The notes under the pieces are model-generated. The model saw only the letters and a program-made list of their open reading frames with translations, made no database searches and was not told where the DNA came from. Source: Shinella zoogloeoides (GTDB taxonomy: Bacteria; Pseudomonadota; Alphaproteobacteria; Rhizobiales; Rhizobiaceae). Taken from it: DNA of 64,000 nucleotides. Shown here one piece after another: positions 54,961 through 63,383 of the stretch; within the stretch, counting starts at the first letter, position 1, and every line of letters begins with the position of its first letter. Where the stretch lies: contig NZ_CP131130.1 in assembly GCF_033705735.1 (NCBI RefSeq), positions 1,181,001-1,245,000 of the forward strand, read 5' to 3'. A program made the position numbers and the translations under genes.

Positions 54961-55035
54961 GGGCGGTTCGTTACCATGGCGGCCGGCGCATTCCAAGGAA
55001 AAGCGCCAGCCGCCTTTGGCATGAGCCCGGAATCA

Positions 55036-55060
55036 AAAACGGCACCATGCGGTGCCGTTT
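55036..55060 (-). terminator. Intrinsic terminator after the first DUF1127 gene
   Basis: AAACGGCACC and GGTGCCGTTT form a 10-bp stem with an ATGC loop. On the minus strand it lies 56 bases after the DUF1127 stop and is followed by TTTGATT. Confidence 0.82.
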
Positions 55061-55115
55061 GAAGCGTTCCTCGCGCGTCGCCGTTTCCGGCCGCAGCGGC
55101 GGAAACCAGCGATGC

Positions 55116-55259
55116 TTAGCGGAACGAACGCGAAGCGATGTCGCGGATGTCGTAGCGGGTCAGGCCGATGTCCGAGAGCGTGTGGTTCGACAGGTTGCCG
55201 AGTTCGTTCAGGGTGCGGCGGTAGGAAATCCAGTTCTTTGCAATGCGGATCGGGTTCAT
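55116..55259 (-). CDS. DUF1127 small protein (copy 1)
   Basis: A 47-residue basic protein translated by me from the minus strand: it starts MNPIRIAKNWISYRRTLNEL, continues GNLSNHTLSDIGLTRYDIRD and ends IASRSFR. LSDIGLTRYDI is the DUF1127 (YjiS-like) signature. In Rhodobacter a protein of this family (CcaF1) acts with CcsR sRNAs in RNA binding and stress response; in Agrobacterium small DUF1127 proteins affect phosphate and carbon metabolism. A likely promoter lies about 60-90 bases upstream. Confidence 0.88.
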   Translation of the reverse strand: MNPIRIAKNWISYRRTLNELGNLSNHTLSDIGLTRYDIRDIASRSFR

Positions 55260-55603
55260 GGTCTCTTCCTCGAAGTGTGGCCCGGGAGGTCTGTCTCACC
55301 GGTTCGTGACGCCTATATAGGCGACATCCCTGTCAATGTGCAGTGCAAAGAAAATGCAGCAGCTATGCATTTGTGCAATAAGACGGCCACGGAAGAGGCA
55401 TTTGCCGGACCTGCATGCGGAAGAGGCGAAAAGCGCGCCATTTCAGACAAATAGCAATTTCTGCGGCCGCGAGGCCGGGTCGCTTCTCTTGTCGCGAATG
55501 AGAAAAAGCGACATTGTGCAGCGCAAAAAGACGCGCAAAGCAAAACGCCCTCCGGCGGGAAGCCGAAGGGCGTTCGAAATGGGATCCAGATGGATCGGCC
55601 GGC
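55260..55603. other. Intergenic region between the two DUF1127 genes
   Basis: It holds the promoter of the first DUF1127 gene, the terminator of the second, and two copies of a TGTGCAGTGCAAA-type motif (55337-55349 and 55515-55527). On the minus strand the first copy is followed, after TGCACA and 17 bases, by TATATA at 55319-55314, a plausible promoter. No further coding sequence is supported. Confidence 0.5.
55544..55574 (-). terminator. Intrinsic terminator after the second DUF1127 gene
   Basis: AACGCCCT and AGGGCGTT pair, then a C-A mismatch and CGGC/GCCG, with a 5-nt loop. On the minus strand it is followed by TTTTGCTTTG. Confidence 0.75.
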
Positions 55604-55747
55604 TTAGTTGGCGGCCTTGCGTGCGATATACGGGATATCGCTGCGGCCGATGCCGAGGTCGCGGAGTTCACGGTCCGTCATGCGGCCGAGTTCGTTGACG
55701 GTCTGACGGTACTTGCGCCAGTTGTTGAAAGAGCGTGCCAGGTTCAT
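55604..55747 (-). CDS. DUF1127 small protein (copy 2)
   Basis: A 47-residue protein, MNLARSFNNWRKYRQTVNEL followed by GRMTDRELRDLGIGRSDIPY and IARKAAN. LRDLGIGRSDI is the family signature; it is clearly a paralogue of copy 1 (same length, similar NWxxYRxTxNELG start). GGGGTAAAG lies upstream of the ATG at 55747. It is about 230 bases downstream of the first sRNA on the same strand. Confidence 0.9.
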   Translation of the reverse strand: MNLARSFNNWRKYRQTVNELGRMTDRELRDLGIGRSDIPYIARKAAN

Positions 55748-55980
55748 GTCTTTACCCCTTTCTGGGCTTCCTGCTGGGCGGCCGCTCGTCCTTGGCGCCG
55801 CCCCGATCTGATGAAATGGAATATACGCTGCATTGCCGAAATGAACAGCGCTCGAATAGCACAGCACCTATGCGTTTCATGCATGTCAAGCGGAAATTTC
55901 GGCAAAATTCTGGCTAAATTCCGGGCTCGCGCCACAAAGGTAAACGAAGCTATGCGCTGAGCTGTGAGTGCAGTGCAAAA

Positions 55981-56105
55981 AGCAACGCCCGCCGGGGGAG
56001 GAGGTCCGGCGGGCGTTGCTGGTCTCGATTGGCAGCTTGGGAGGAGGAGAGGCCGCCAATCCTGTCGGGGACGTTGGGAGGAGGAGATCGTCGCCCGACC
56101 GATGA
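55981..56105 (-). ncRNA. Alpha-r14-type sRNA (NfeR1/CcsR/cuckoo-like), copy 1
   Basis: Read on the minus strand there are three hairpins. The first (56099-56064) pairs GTCGGG-CGTC with GACG-CCCGAC. The second (56061-56027) pairs GATTGGC with GCCAATC. The third (56020-55981) has a perfect 15-bp stem and ends in a T-run, so it is the terminator. Each loop shows CTCCTCCTCCC or CCTCCTCCC, an anti-Shine-Dalgarno sequence. Three such loops in about 120 nt define the alpha-r14 family of rhizobia (NfeR1 in Sinorhizobium), related in motif to CcsR/cuckoo RNAs. They are thought to pair with ribosome-binding sites of transport and metabolism mRNAs. Ends are approximate. Confidence 0.82.
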
Positions 56106-56280
56106 GGACTATATAGATCCGGCCATCGCGGCGCGGTAGGGCCCGGTTGGAATGGCACCCATGCGCGCGGCGCATGTATTGCGCAAGGATTGGGCAGATG
56201 CCTCGAACGTGCGGGCTGGCCCCAACGATTTTTCCGGAAAATGCCGCGGCTCCGGCCGCTCGCCATGCGCAGGGCGCAAA

Positions 56281-56405
56281 AATAACGCCCGCTGGGGGAG
56301 GAGATCCAGCGGGCGTCATAATAATGATTGGCAACTGGGAGGAGGAGTGTTGCCAATCGTATCGGAGGGACGCTGGGAGGAGGAGTGCGTCGCTCCGAAT
56401 TTCTG
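56281..56405 (-). ncRNA. Alpha-r14-type sRNA (NfeR1/CcsR/cuckoo-like), copy 2
   Basis: The same three-hairpin design as copy 1. Hairpin one is 56398-56362 (TCGGAG-GCGTC with GACGC-CTCCGA). Hairpin two is 56358-56326 (GATTGGCAAC with GTTGCCAATC). Hairpin three is 56316-56285 (11-bp stem), followed on the minus strand by TATTTTTG. All loops carry CTCCTCCTCCC or CTCCTCCC. Sequence outside the loops differs while pairing is kept, which supports a real structured RNA. It is 160 bases upstream of copy 1 on the same strand. Confidence 0.82.
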
Positions 56406-56420
56406 TCGACCTCCGTTTCC

Positions 56421-56807
56421 GGAGTATCGGGTCCGAGGCATCATGCCGGGCGTTCGACCAGTTCGCCCCCGTCCATCCGTCGCCTCGAAGGCGCCTGACT
56501 TTCGGTCTGGATCATCTCTGATCCGATGTCTGCACTATAGCTGCGATTCCCGATTTTGTGCAGTGCAATATGGGCATGGATGATATGCGCCAGCTGCATG
56601 TCGTCGGTCGCAAGCCGAAGGGCTTTCTGTTGCTAAATCTGCCATGGATTTCTTTATGTCCGGTTAACCGTGAAGGGCGGACTTCGCGTCGCAGGTGAAG
56701 ATCGCCGGTATTTCGGATTTTCACTGCGATTGCGAATTTCTGCCGGCCCTATATCGTTTCTCAGGCACAGGAATGGAAATTCGAAGAGCGAAGGGAACGG
56801 TGAGCGG
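56421..56807. other. Intergenic region upstream of the second sRNA and DUF2157 gene
   Basis: It holds promoters in both directions but no supported gene. A TGTGCAGTGCAA motif at 56557-56568 is followed on the minus strand, after TGCACA and 17 bases, by TATAGT (56539-56534), a plausible leftward promoter that would give the second sRNA a leader of about 120 bases or drive a longer transcript. Confidence 0.45.
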
Positions 56808-57911
56808 ATGTACAGGGGCAGGCTTGAGCGCGATCTCAAACACTGGACGGCGCAGGGCCTGATCGACGCCGCGACCGCCGGCAGCCTGCTTCGCGAATAC
56901 GATTCCCGCGAAAGCGCCTTCAGTCTCGGCCGCGTGCTGATGATCATCGCGGCCCTTCTCGTTTCCGCCGCCGTGCTTCTGCTCGTCGCCGCCAACTGGG
57001 AGGCGATTCCCCGCCTTGTCCGCCTCGTCGGCATCGTGGCGGTGATCTGGGGGGCCTATATTGCCGGCGGCCTCCTGATCCTTCGCGGGGCGGAGCGGTT
57101 CGCCGGGGCCTTCCTGATCCTTGGCACGCTCGCCTTCGGCGGCGCGATTGCGCTGGTCGGGCAGATGTATCACCTGTCCGGCGATGCGTTCCAGGCGGCG
57201 CTCGTCTGGTTCGCCGGCGCGGTGGTTACCGCCGTGCTTTTCCGCTCCGGCGCCGTCGCGGCCGTCGCCGGCTTCCTCGCCTTTGTCGTGGCGGGGGCCG
57301 ACTGGACGCAATCCTATAGTGTCGACGATACCGTGCTGCTCTGGCTGATGCCGCTGATGGCCGTGATCGTCATCCTGCTCGTGCGCTATACGGGCGCCGA
57401 CCGCGTCCGTCATCTTGCCTATCTGCTGCTCCTCGTCTGGCTCGCTTATCTCTATGGAGAGAACGAGACGCCGGCGGCCGCCATCGCGATTGCCGCTTTC
57501 GGCGCGGTCGCTTATCTCGCCGCCGCCTTGCCGCAGTCGCCGCTTCACGCGCTTGCCCGCAGCGCCGGCGCCGCGCCCGCCTTCTATGCCTATCTCGTGC
57601 TGCTGCTTGGCCTTCTCGCGCTGCATTCCGAATTCGACAGCGTGGAGCAGCGGCTTTTCGTCGGCATCGTCACGCTCGGCGCTGCCATTCTCGGTATCGC
57701 GCTCTCCGGCAAGGAGAACGGCGCGGTGCGCTATCTCGGCTATGTCGTCTTCGCCGCCGAGACACTGTATCTTGCATCCGAGACGATCGGTTCGATCATC
57801 GGCACGTCCGGATTCTTCCTTGTCGCGGGGGGCGTCGTCGCCCTCATCGCCTGGGCGGTGATCGCGCTGGAACGGCGCCTTTCCAATACCGGAACGAAGG
57901 CGGAGGCCTGA
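56808..57911 (+). CDS. DUF2157 membrane protein
   Basis: A 367-residue protein starting MYRGRLERDLKHWTAQGLID. The soluble N-terminal ~35 residues (LIDAATAGSLLREYDSRES) are the DUF2157 start. About ten membrane segments follow (for example VLMIIAALLVSAAVLLLVAA, near residues 45-64). The start is taken at 56808 after GAACGGTGAGCGG. It is followed by a GDYXXLXY gene 2 bases later, a pairing seen in many proteobacteria. Function unknown. Confidence 0.85.
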   Translation: MYRGRLERDLKHWTAQGLIDAATAGSLLREYDSRESAFSLGRVLMIIAALLVSAAVLLLVAANWEAIPRLVRLVGIVAVIWGAYIAGGLLILRGAERFAGAFLILGTLAFGGAIALVGQMYHLSGDAFQAALVWFAGAVVTAVLFRSGAVAAVAGFLAFVVAGADWTQSYSVDDTVLLWLMPLMAVIVILLVRYTGADRVRHLAYLLLLVWLAYLYGENETPAAAIAIAAFGAVAYLAAALPQSPLHALARSAGAAPAFYAYLVLLLGLLALHSEFDSVEQRLFVGIVTLGAAILGIALSGKENGAVRYLGYVVFAAETLYLASETIGSIIGTSGFFLVAGGVVALIAWAVIALERRLSNTGTKAEA

Positions 57912-57913
57912 CC

Positions 57914-58504
57914 ATGACCGAATCCCGCTTCTTCCGCCTCCCGCCGCTCGTTGCCGCCATCGTCGCCGCCGCGCTGCAGACGGCCGTCATCGGCTATGTG
58001 GTCGAGAGCCGCGCCTCCATCCTGCGCAACGGCGCGGATATCCGCCTGAAGACCATGCCGGTCGATCCGCGCGATCTTCTGCGCGGCGACTATGTGACGC
58101 TTTCCTATCCCATCTCGACCATCCCGAAATCGATCGTCACCGGCGCCGTTCCGCAAAGCGGCGCGCGCGTGCGTCTCGACGTCCGCGTCAGGCCCGGCGC
58201 CGACGGGCTCTGGACGGCGACGGAGGCGAGTTTCGCCGGCCTTGCTCCGCAGGAAGGCAGCGTCGTGCTGCGCACGCAGCCCTTCGAGATCTACTCGTCC
58301 GTCGACGGCGAGCTTCCCGATACGCTCTTCGTCCAGTACGGCATCGAGCGCTATTACGTGCCGGAGGGCGAGGGCAGGGCGCTGGAAAACGCCCGCAACG
58401 CCGAGGAGCTCGAGATCGAGGCGCGCGTCGCCAGGGACGGAACGCCGCAGATCGCCCGGCTGATCCTGAAGGGCGAGCCGGTCTACGAGGAGCCGCTCTA
58501 TTGA
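57914..58504 (+). CDS. GDYXXLXY-domain protein
   Basis: A 196-residue protein with one N-terminal membrane segment (residues 10-30) and the motif GDYVTLSYPIS (about 58-68) that names the family. The rest is predicted periplasmic. It starts right after the DUF2157 stop, so the two form an operon; they may act together in the envelope, but no function is established. Confidence 0.88.
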   Translation: MTESRFFRLPPLVAAIVAAALQTAVIGYVVESRASILRNGADIRLKTMPVDPRDLLRGDYVTLSYPISTIPKSIVTGAVPQSGARVRLDVRVRPGADGLWTATEASFAGLAPQEGSVVLRTQPFEIYSSVDGELPDTLFVQYGIERYYVPEGEGRALENARNAEELEIEARVARDGTPQIARLILKGEPVYEEPLY

Positions 58505-58641
58505 GGCGAGAAGGGCCGGGACAGCGGCTTTTCGGCCACATTTTTCCTTTGATCCGCGGAAAACGGGTGATATAGAGACGCCGCGCTCGGAAGGCGCCAC
58601 GGGAGCGGCCTTGCCCCCTGTGGCAAGACGGTTTCTGAGAC

Positions 58642-58726
<85 letters not shown>

Positions 58727-58903
58727 GAGCCACCAGACGTGGAAATGGAGGTTTCCGCGTCCTGTGGAGCATTAGAGCGCCATTTTGCTTGCCAAAAGGC
58801 CACCGAATTCAGTAAAGCCACTGCCGGCAAATGGACCGGCGGGGTGCTCGCCATAACCGGAAGGCCGGTTTGAGCACCGCCAACTCGAAATGAAGGTTTG
58901 AAC

Positions 58904-60379
58904 ATGCAGGTTATCGAAACGCTCGCTGAAGGGCTGAAGCGCGAAATCAAGGTCGTCATCCCGGCCAAGGACATGGAAGCTCAGATGAACGAGCGTCTTG
59001 AAGACGTGAAGGGCCGTGTCCGCATCAACGGCTTCCGTCCGGGCAAGGTACCGTTCGCACATCTCAAGAAGATGTACGGCAAGTCCGTCATGGCCGAGCT
59101 GGTCAACGAGATCGTCCGCGACCGTCCGTCCGCGATTCTCTCCGAGCGCGGCGAAAAGTCCGCCACGCAGCCGGAAGTCGCGATGACCGAGGACCAGGCC
59201 GAAGCGGAAAAGATCCTCAACGGCGAAGCCGATTTCGAGTTCACGCTGTCCTACGAAGTCATCCCGGCCATCGAGCTGAAGGATAATTCCGGTATCGCCG
59301 TCACGCGCGAAGTCGTCGACGTCGACGCCAAGGAAGTCGACGAGCAGATCCTCAAGATCGCTGAAAGCGCCCGTTCCTACGAGACGAAGAAGGGCAAGGC
59401 CGCCGACGGCGACCGCGTCACCATCGACTATCTCGGCAAGGTCGACGGCGTTGCCTTCGACGGCGGCAAGGACGAGGACGCCGAGCTCGTCCTCGGCTCC
59501 AACCGCTTCATCCCGGGCTTCGAAGAGCAGCTCGTCGGCCTGAAGGCTGGCGACGAGAAGGTCATCACCGTTACCTTCCCGGCTGACTACCCGGCCGCAA
59601 ACCTCGCCGGCAAGGAAGCCACCTTCGACATCAACGTCAAGGAAGTCGCTGCCGCCGCTGCCATCGAGATCAACGATGAGCTCGCTTCCAAGCTCGGCCT
59701 CGAATCGGCCGACAAGCTGCGCGAGATCGTCCGCGGCCAGATCGAAAGCCAGTACGGCTCGGTCACCCGCCAGAAGGTCAAGCGTCAGATCCTCGACCAG
59801 CTCGACGAGATGTACAAGTTCGACACGCCGGAACGCCTGGTCGATGCCGAGTTCGAGAACATCTGGCGCCAGATCAACACGGACCTCGCCCAGTCGGGCA
59901 AGACCTTCGCTGACGAGGACACGACGGAAGAAGCCGCTCGCGAGGAATATCGCAAGCTCGCCGAACGCCGCGTCCGCCTCGGCCTCGTCCTCTCGGAAAT
60001 CGGCGAGAAGGCTGGCGTCCAGGTCTCGGACGAAGAGATGCAGCAGTCGCTCTTCCAGCAGCTTCGCCAGTTCCCGGGCCAGGAAAAGCAGATCCTCGAA
60101 TACTTCCAGAAGACCCCCGGCGCCGCCGCTTCGCTGCGCGCCCCGATCTTCGAAGAGAAGGTCGTCGATCACCTGCTCGGCGAAATCAAGGTAACGGACA
60201 AGACCGTTTCCAAGGACGAGCTGATGGCTGACGACGAAGAGGGTTCCGAGAAGGAAGCCAAGAAGGCCGCGCCGAAGAAGAAGGCTGCCGCCAAGGCTGA
60301 AGCTGCGGAAGGCGAGGAAGCCGCTCCGAAGAAGAAGGCCCCGGCCAAGAAGAAGGCCGCCGAAGGCGACGCCGAGTAA
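58904..60379 (+). CDS. tig: Trigger factor
   Basis: A 491-residue ribosome-associated chaperone. The ribosome-binding signature [14 protein letters not shown] is near residue 45. An FKBP-type prolyl isomerase domain spans about 160-245 ([20 protein letters not shown]), and a helical C-terminal chaperone domain follows. A Lys/Ala-rich tail ([17 protein letters not shown]) of about 40 residues extends beyond the usual C-terminus, as in other rhizobia. The ATG at 58904 is preceded by GAAGG. Confidence 0.97.
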   Translation: MQVIETLAEGLKREIKVVIPAKDMEAQMNERLEDVKGRVRINGFRPGKVPFAHLKKMYGKSVMAELVNEIVRDRPSAILSERGEKSATQPEVAMTEDQAEAEKILNGEADFEFTLSYEVIPAIELKDNSGIAVTREVVDVDAKEVDEQILKIAESARSYETKKGKAADGDRVTIDYLGKVDGVAFDGGKDEDAELVLGSNRFIPGFEEQLVGLKAGDEKVITVTFPADYPAANLAGKEATFDINVKEVAAAAAIEINDELASKLGLESADKLREIVRGQIESQYGSVTRQKVKRQILDQLDEMYKFDTPERLVDAEFENIWRQINTDLAQSGKTFADEDTTEEAAREEYRKLAERRVRLGLVLSEIGEKAGVQVSDEEMQQSLFQQLRQFPGQEKQILEYFQKTPGAAASLRAPIFEEKVVDHLLGEIKVTDKTVSKDELMADDEEGSEKEAKKAAPKKKAAAKAEAAEGEEAAPKKKAPAKKKAAEGDAE

Positions 60380-60403
60380 TCGGTTCCATCCCATCGCATA
60401 CGG

Positions 60404-60430
60404 AAAGGCCGCCCATCGGGCGGCCTTTTT
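60404..60430 (+). terminator. Intrinsic terminator after tig
   Basis: AAAGGCCGCCC (60404-60414) pairs with GGGCGGCCTTT around an ATC loop, followed by a T-run. Confidence 0.9.
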
Positions 60431-60454
60431 GCTTCGGGCAACATAAAATCCCGG

Positions 60455-61090
60455 TCAGCCCTTCGCCGCCTGGAGTTGGCGATGCATCTCCTCGTCGTCA
60501 AGGGTGGTTGCCTTGATATGGGCGGGGCGGTCCTTCAGGCGGTCCCAATAGGACCTGAATTCCGGGCGGTCTTCCAGTGAGCCGAATTGCAGGCCCCAGC
60601 TGATATGCGAGCCGACATAGACGTCGGCGGCCGTGAACGTGTCGCCGGCAATGTAGGGATGGCGGGTGACGGCGAAGGAGAGGGTGTCCAGCGCCGTCCC
60701 GTAGCTGCCGCAGCCGAGGGCGCGCTGGCGCTCCTGCGGCACCTCCATGCCGAAGGCCTTGAGCGAGACGGCCGTTTCGAGCGGCCCGGCCGCGAAGAAC
60801 AGCCAGCGGTAATAGTCGCCGCGCCGGTTCGTCGGTGGAGCGAGCCCGGCTTCCGGGAAGGCATCCGCCATATAGGCGCAGATCGCGGCGGCTTCCGTGA
60901 CGATCGTCTCGCCATGGCGGATGGCGGGCACCTTGCCCATCGGGTTGACCGCAAGATAGTCCGGCGCCTTGATCGAACCCTCGAAGGTCAGCCACTCGAC
61001 GCTATAGGGCACGCCGGCCTCCTCCAGCATCCAGCGGGCGATGCGCCCGCGCGACATGGGATTGCTGTAAAGTACCAGTTCCTCGGCCAT
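60455..61090 (-). CDS. Glutathione S-transferase family protein
   Basis: A 211-residue protein with an N-terminal thioredoxin fold (LVLYSNPMSRGRIARWMLEE, then NPMGKVPAIRHGETIVTEAA at about 49-68) and an all-helical C-terminal domain. The Ser/Arg after SNPMS is a plausible glutathione-activating position. It conjugates or reduces substrates with glutathione; the specific substrate is unknown. The ATG at 61090 is preceded by GGAGACT. It is convergent with tig. Confidence 0.88.
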   Translation of the reverse strand: MAEELVLYSNPMSRGRIARWMLEEAGVPYSVEWLTFEGSIKAPDYLAVNPMGKVPAIRHGETIVTEAAAICAYMADAFPEAGLAPPTNRRGDYYRWLFFAAGPLETAVSLKAFGMEVPQERQRALGCGSYGTALDTLSFAVTRHPYIAGDTFTAADVYVGSHISWGLQFGSLEDRPEFRSYWDRLKDRPAHIKATTLDDEEMHRQLQAAKG

Positions 61091-61160
61091 GATAGTCTCC
61101 TCTGCATGCGGTGTGCGGGAGAATAGGGCCGGAGGAGAGGCGTGCAAGTCTGGGCAAAGA

Positions 61161-61188
61161 AAAAGCCCGGCGCTGGGGCCGGGCTTTT
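61161..61188 (-). terminator. Intrinsic terminator after icd
   Basis: AAAAGCCCGG (61161-61170) pairs with CCGGGCTTTT (61179-61188). On the minus strand it follows icd and is continued by TTTCTTTG. Confidence 0.85.
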
Positions 61189-61202
61189 CTCTATCGGTTG
61201 GC

Positions 61203-62417
61203 TCAGGCGGCCATGGCTTTGCGGAGGTTCTCGTCGATCTTGTCGAGGAAGCCGGTGGTGGAGAGCCACGGCTGGTCGGGACCGATGAGGAGGGCGAGGT
61301 CCTTGGTCATGAAGCCGGCTTCGACCGTGTCGACGCAGACGCGTTCCAGCGTCTCGGAGAACCTGGCGAGCTCCGCATTGCCGTCGAGCTTGGCGCGGTG
61401 GGCGAGGCCACGGGTCCAGGCGAAGATCGAGGCGATGGAGTTGGTCGAGGTTTCCTCGCCTTTCTGGTGCTGGCGGTAGTGGCGCGTGACCGTGCCGTGC
61501 GCAGCTTCCGCCTCGACCGTCTTGCCGTCCGGCGTCATGAGGACCGAGGTCATCAGGCCGAGCGAGCCGAAGCCCTGGGCCACGATGTCGGACTGCACGT
61601 CGCCGTCGTAGTTCTTGCAGGCCCAGACATAGCCGCCGGACCACTTGAGCGCCGAGGCGACCATGTCGTCGATCAGGCGATGCTCGTACCAGAGCTTGGC
61701 TTCCTTGAACTTGTCGGCGAATTCGGCGTCGAAGACCTGCTGGAAGATATCCTTGAAGCGGCCGTCATAGACCTTGAGGATGGTGTTCTTGGTGGACAGA
61801 TACACCGGCACCTTGCGCTGCAGGCCGTAGTTGAACGACGCGCGGGCGAATTCGGTGATCGAATCGTCGAGGTTGTACATGCCCATGGCGACGCCGGCGG
61901 ACGGCGCGTCATAGACCTCGTATTCGATCTCCTTGCCGTCCTCGCCGATGAATTTCATCATCAGCTTGCCCTTGCCGGGGAACTTGAAGTCGGTGGCGCG
62001 GTACTGGTCGCCGAAGGCGTGGCGGCCGACGATGATCGGCTTGGTCCAGCCGGGAACGAGGCGCGGCACGTTCTTGCAGATGATCGGCTCGCGGAAGATG
62101 ACGCCGCCGAGGATGTTGCGGATCGTGCCGTTCGGCGACTTCCACATCTTCTTTAGCTTGAATTCCTCGACGCGGGCTTCGTCCGGCGTGATGGTGGCGC
62201 ACTTGACGCCGACGCCGTGCTTCTTGATGGCGTTGGCCGCGTCGATCGTCACCTGGTCGTCGGTGGCGTCGCGGTTCTCCATGCCGAGGTCGTAATATTC
62301 GAGGTCGATATCAAGGTAGGGGTGGATCAGCTTGTCCTTGATGAACTGCCAGATGATGCGCGTCATCTCGTCGCCGTCGAGCTCGACGACGGGATTGGCG
62401 ACCTTGATCTTTGCCAT
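61203..62417 (-). CDS. icd: NADP-dependent isocitrate dehydrogenase
   Basis: A 404-residue enzyme of the citric acid cycle, converting isocitrate to 2-oxoglutarate with NADPH. It starts [20 protein letters not shown], and [13 protein letters not shown] (substrate-binding Ser/Asn/Arg, about residues 93-105), [20 protein letters not shown] and [20 protein letters not shown] follow. These features mark the homodimeric eukaryote-like subfamily usual in alphaproteobacteria, not the E. coli type. The upstream open frame is not used. Confidence 0.97.
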   Translation of the reverse strand: MAKIKVANPVVELDGDEMTRIIWQFIKDKLIHPYLDIDLEYYDLGMENRDATDDQVTIDAANAIKKHGVGVKCATITPDEARVEEFKLKKMWKSPNGTIRNILGGVIFREPIICKNVPRLVPGWTKPIIVGRHAFGDQYRATDFKFPGKGKLMMKFIGEDGKEIEYEVYDAPSAGVAMGMYNLDDSITEFARASFNYGLQRKVPVYLSTKNTILKVYDGRFKDIFQQVFDAEFADKFKEAKLWYEHRLIDDMVASALKWSGGYVWACKNYDGDVQSDIVAQGFGSLGLMTSVLMTPDGKTVEAEAAHGTVTRHYRQHQKGEETSTNSIASIFAWTRGLAHRAKLDGNAELARFSETLERVCVDTVEAGFMTKDLALLIGPDQPWLSTTGFLDKIDENLRKAMAA

Positions 62418-62634
62418 GGGAACCTCGTGTTTTCTGAGGGGCTGGGCGCCCCGGATCGTGGACTTGAAAGAACCGCTTGGCCCTATAGCACTCGCGGCCG
62501 GGAAGGCAAAGCCGACCAATGGATGAGGCGGTTTATTTTCGCGGGCGGGCGGAATAAGTTTTGCCACGATTCCGTCTCAGGAAGGTCTGCCCGCGGTGGG
62601 CTGCCCGGGCCTTCCGCCACCAATGGAGAATGCG

Positions 62635-63210
62635 ATGTCGCGTTTCGGTCTGGCTGCGCTTGCCCTTCTGCTTCCCCTGTCCGCCGAGGCGGCCGATTTC
62701 AAGGCGCCGGTCGCCGAAATCATGTCCGCGGCGACCAGCAACTGGCAGGACACAGGAACGGACAACGACAATCCGGCACCCTATACGGATTATTTCAGCG
62801 AGGATTTCCTGACGCGCCTCTACAGCAAGGATTTCGTTGCGAAATACCGGGAAGCCGCGAAATACCCCGCCTATGAGGACGGCGGCTCGCCCTTCGACTA
62901 CGATCCGATCATCGGCGGGCAGGATGGCTGCGCCCTCAAGGATGTGGTGACGACCGAAGGCCAGCCGGCGAACGGCGCGGAAGACGTCACCGTCACCTTC
63001 GACAACAGCCATTGCTTCGGCGAGCGCGCCTCCGACTGGCAGCCGGAGAAGCTGGTCTTCAAGGTGGTCGAGGAGGATGGCCGGGCCGTCATCGACGATA
63101 TCGAGCGCACCAGCTTCGAGGAGGGCGCGTCGCTGAAGGAGGAATTGCAGCAGATCGCCGAGGAAGGACCGAACGGCGGGGCCGGCAGCGCCGCCGAAAA
63201 TCCGGACTGA
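62635..63210 (+). CDS. Periplasmic hypothetical protein
   Basis: A 191-residue protein starting MSRFGLAALALLLPLSAEAA, a signal peptide cut near residue 20. The mature domain has two cysteines (GGQDGCALKDV and DNSHCFGERA) that could form a disulfide and an acidic tail (EELQQIAEEGPNGGAG). GGAG lies 6 nt before the ATG at 62635. It resembles DUF3828-type small periplasmic proteins in layout, but the match is not certain. Confidence 0.65.
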   Translation: MSRFGLAALALLLPLSAEAADFKAPVAEIMSAATSNWQDTGTDNDNPAPYTDYFSEDFLTRLYSKDFVAKYREAAKYPAYEDGGSPFDYDPIIGGQDGCALKDVVTTEGQPANGAEDVTVTFDNSHCFGERASDWQPEKLVFKVVEEDGRAVIDDIERTSFEEGASLKEELQQIAEEGPNGGAGSAAENPD

Positions 63211-63266
63211 GCGCCGCGCGCACTTTCCATTTCGGGCGGCTTGTGTCAGTGAGACCCCGAATTTCT

Positions 63267-63369
63267 GGAGCATTTCCAGCAAAAGCGCGCAGCGGTTTTG
63301 CGTTTGGAAATGCGGCAAAACAAAAAGGTAGAGCGTTTTCGCGATTCTGAAAAAAAGCGAAAATGCTCT
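63267..63369. repeat. Rhizobial palindromic intergenic repeat (RIME-like)
   Basis: Two inverted-repeat units. GCATTTCCA and TGGAAATGC bracket about 63270-63312. AGAGCGTTTTCGC (63330-63342) and GCGAAAATGCTCT (63357-63369) form the second. I recall closely similar GAGCATTTCC...GAGCGTTTTCGCGATTC elements scattered in Rhizobiaceae genomes. It lies just before the next gene. Confidence 0.7.
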
Positions 63370-63383
63370 GGGGATATTTGGGC

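Noticed and set aside
56036-56050. GGGAGGAGGAG stretches as strong plus-strand ribosome-binding sites
   Set aside because: They lie in hairpin loops and no plausible coding frame starts after them; on the minus strand they give the anti-Shine-Dalgarno loops of sRNAs.
55981-56405. The repeated hairpins as a CRISPR array
   Set aside because: Only two units, with stems that differ in sequence, no regular spacers and no cas genes in the window.
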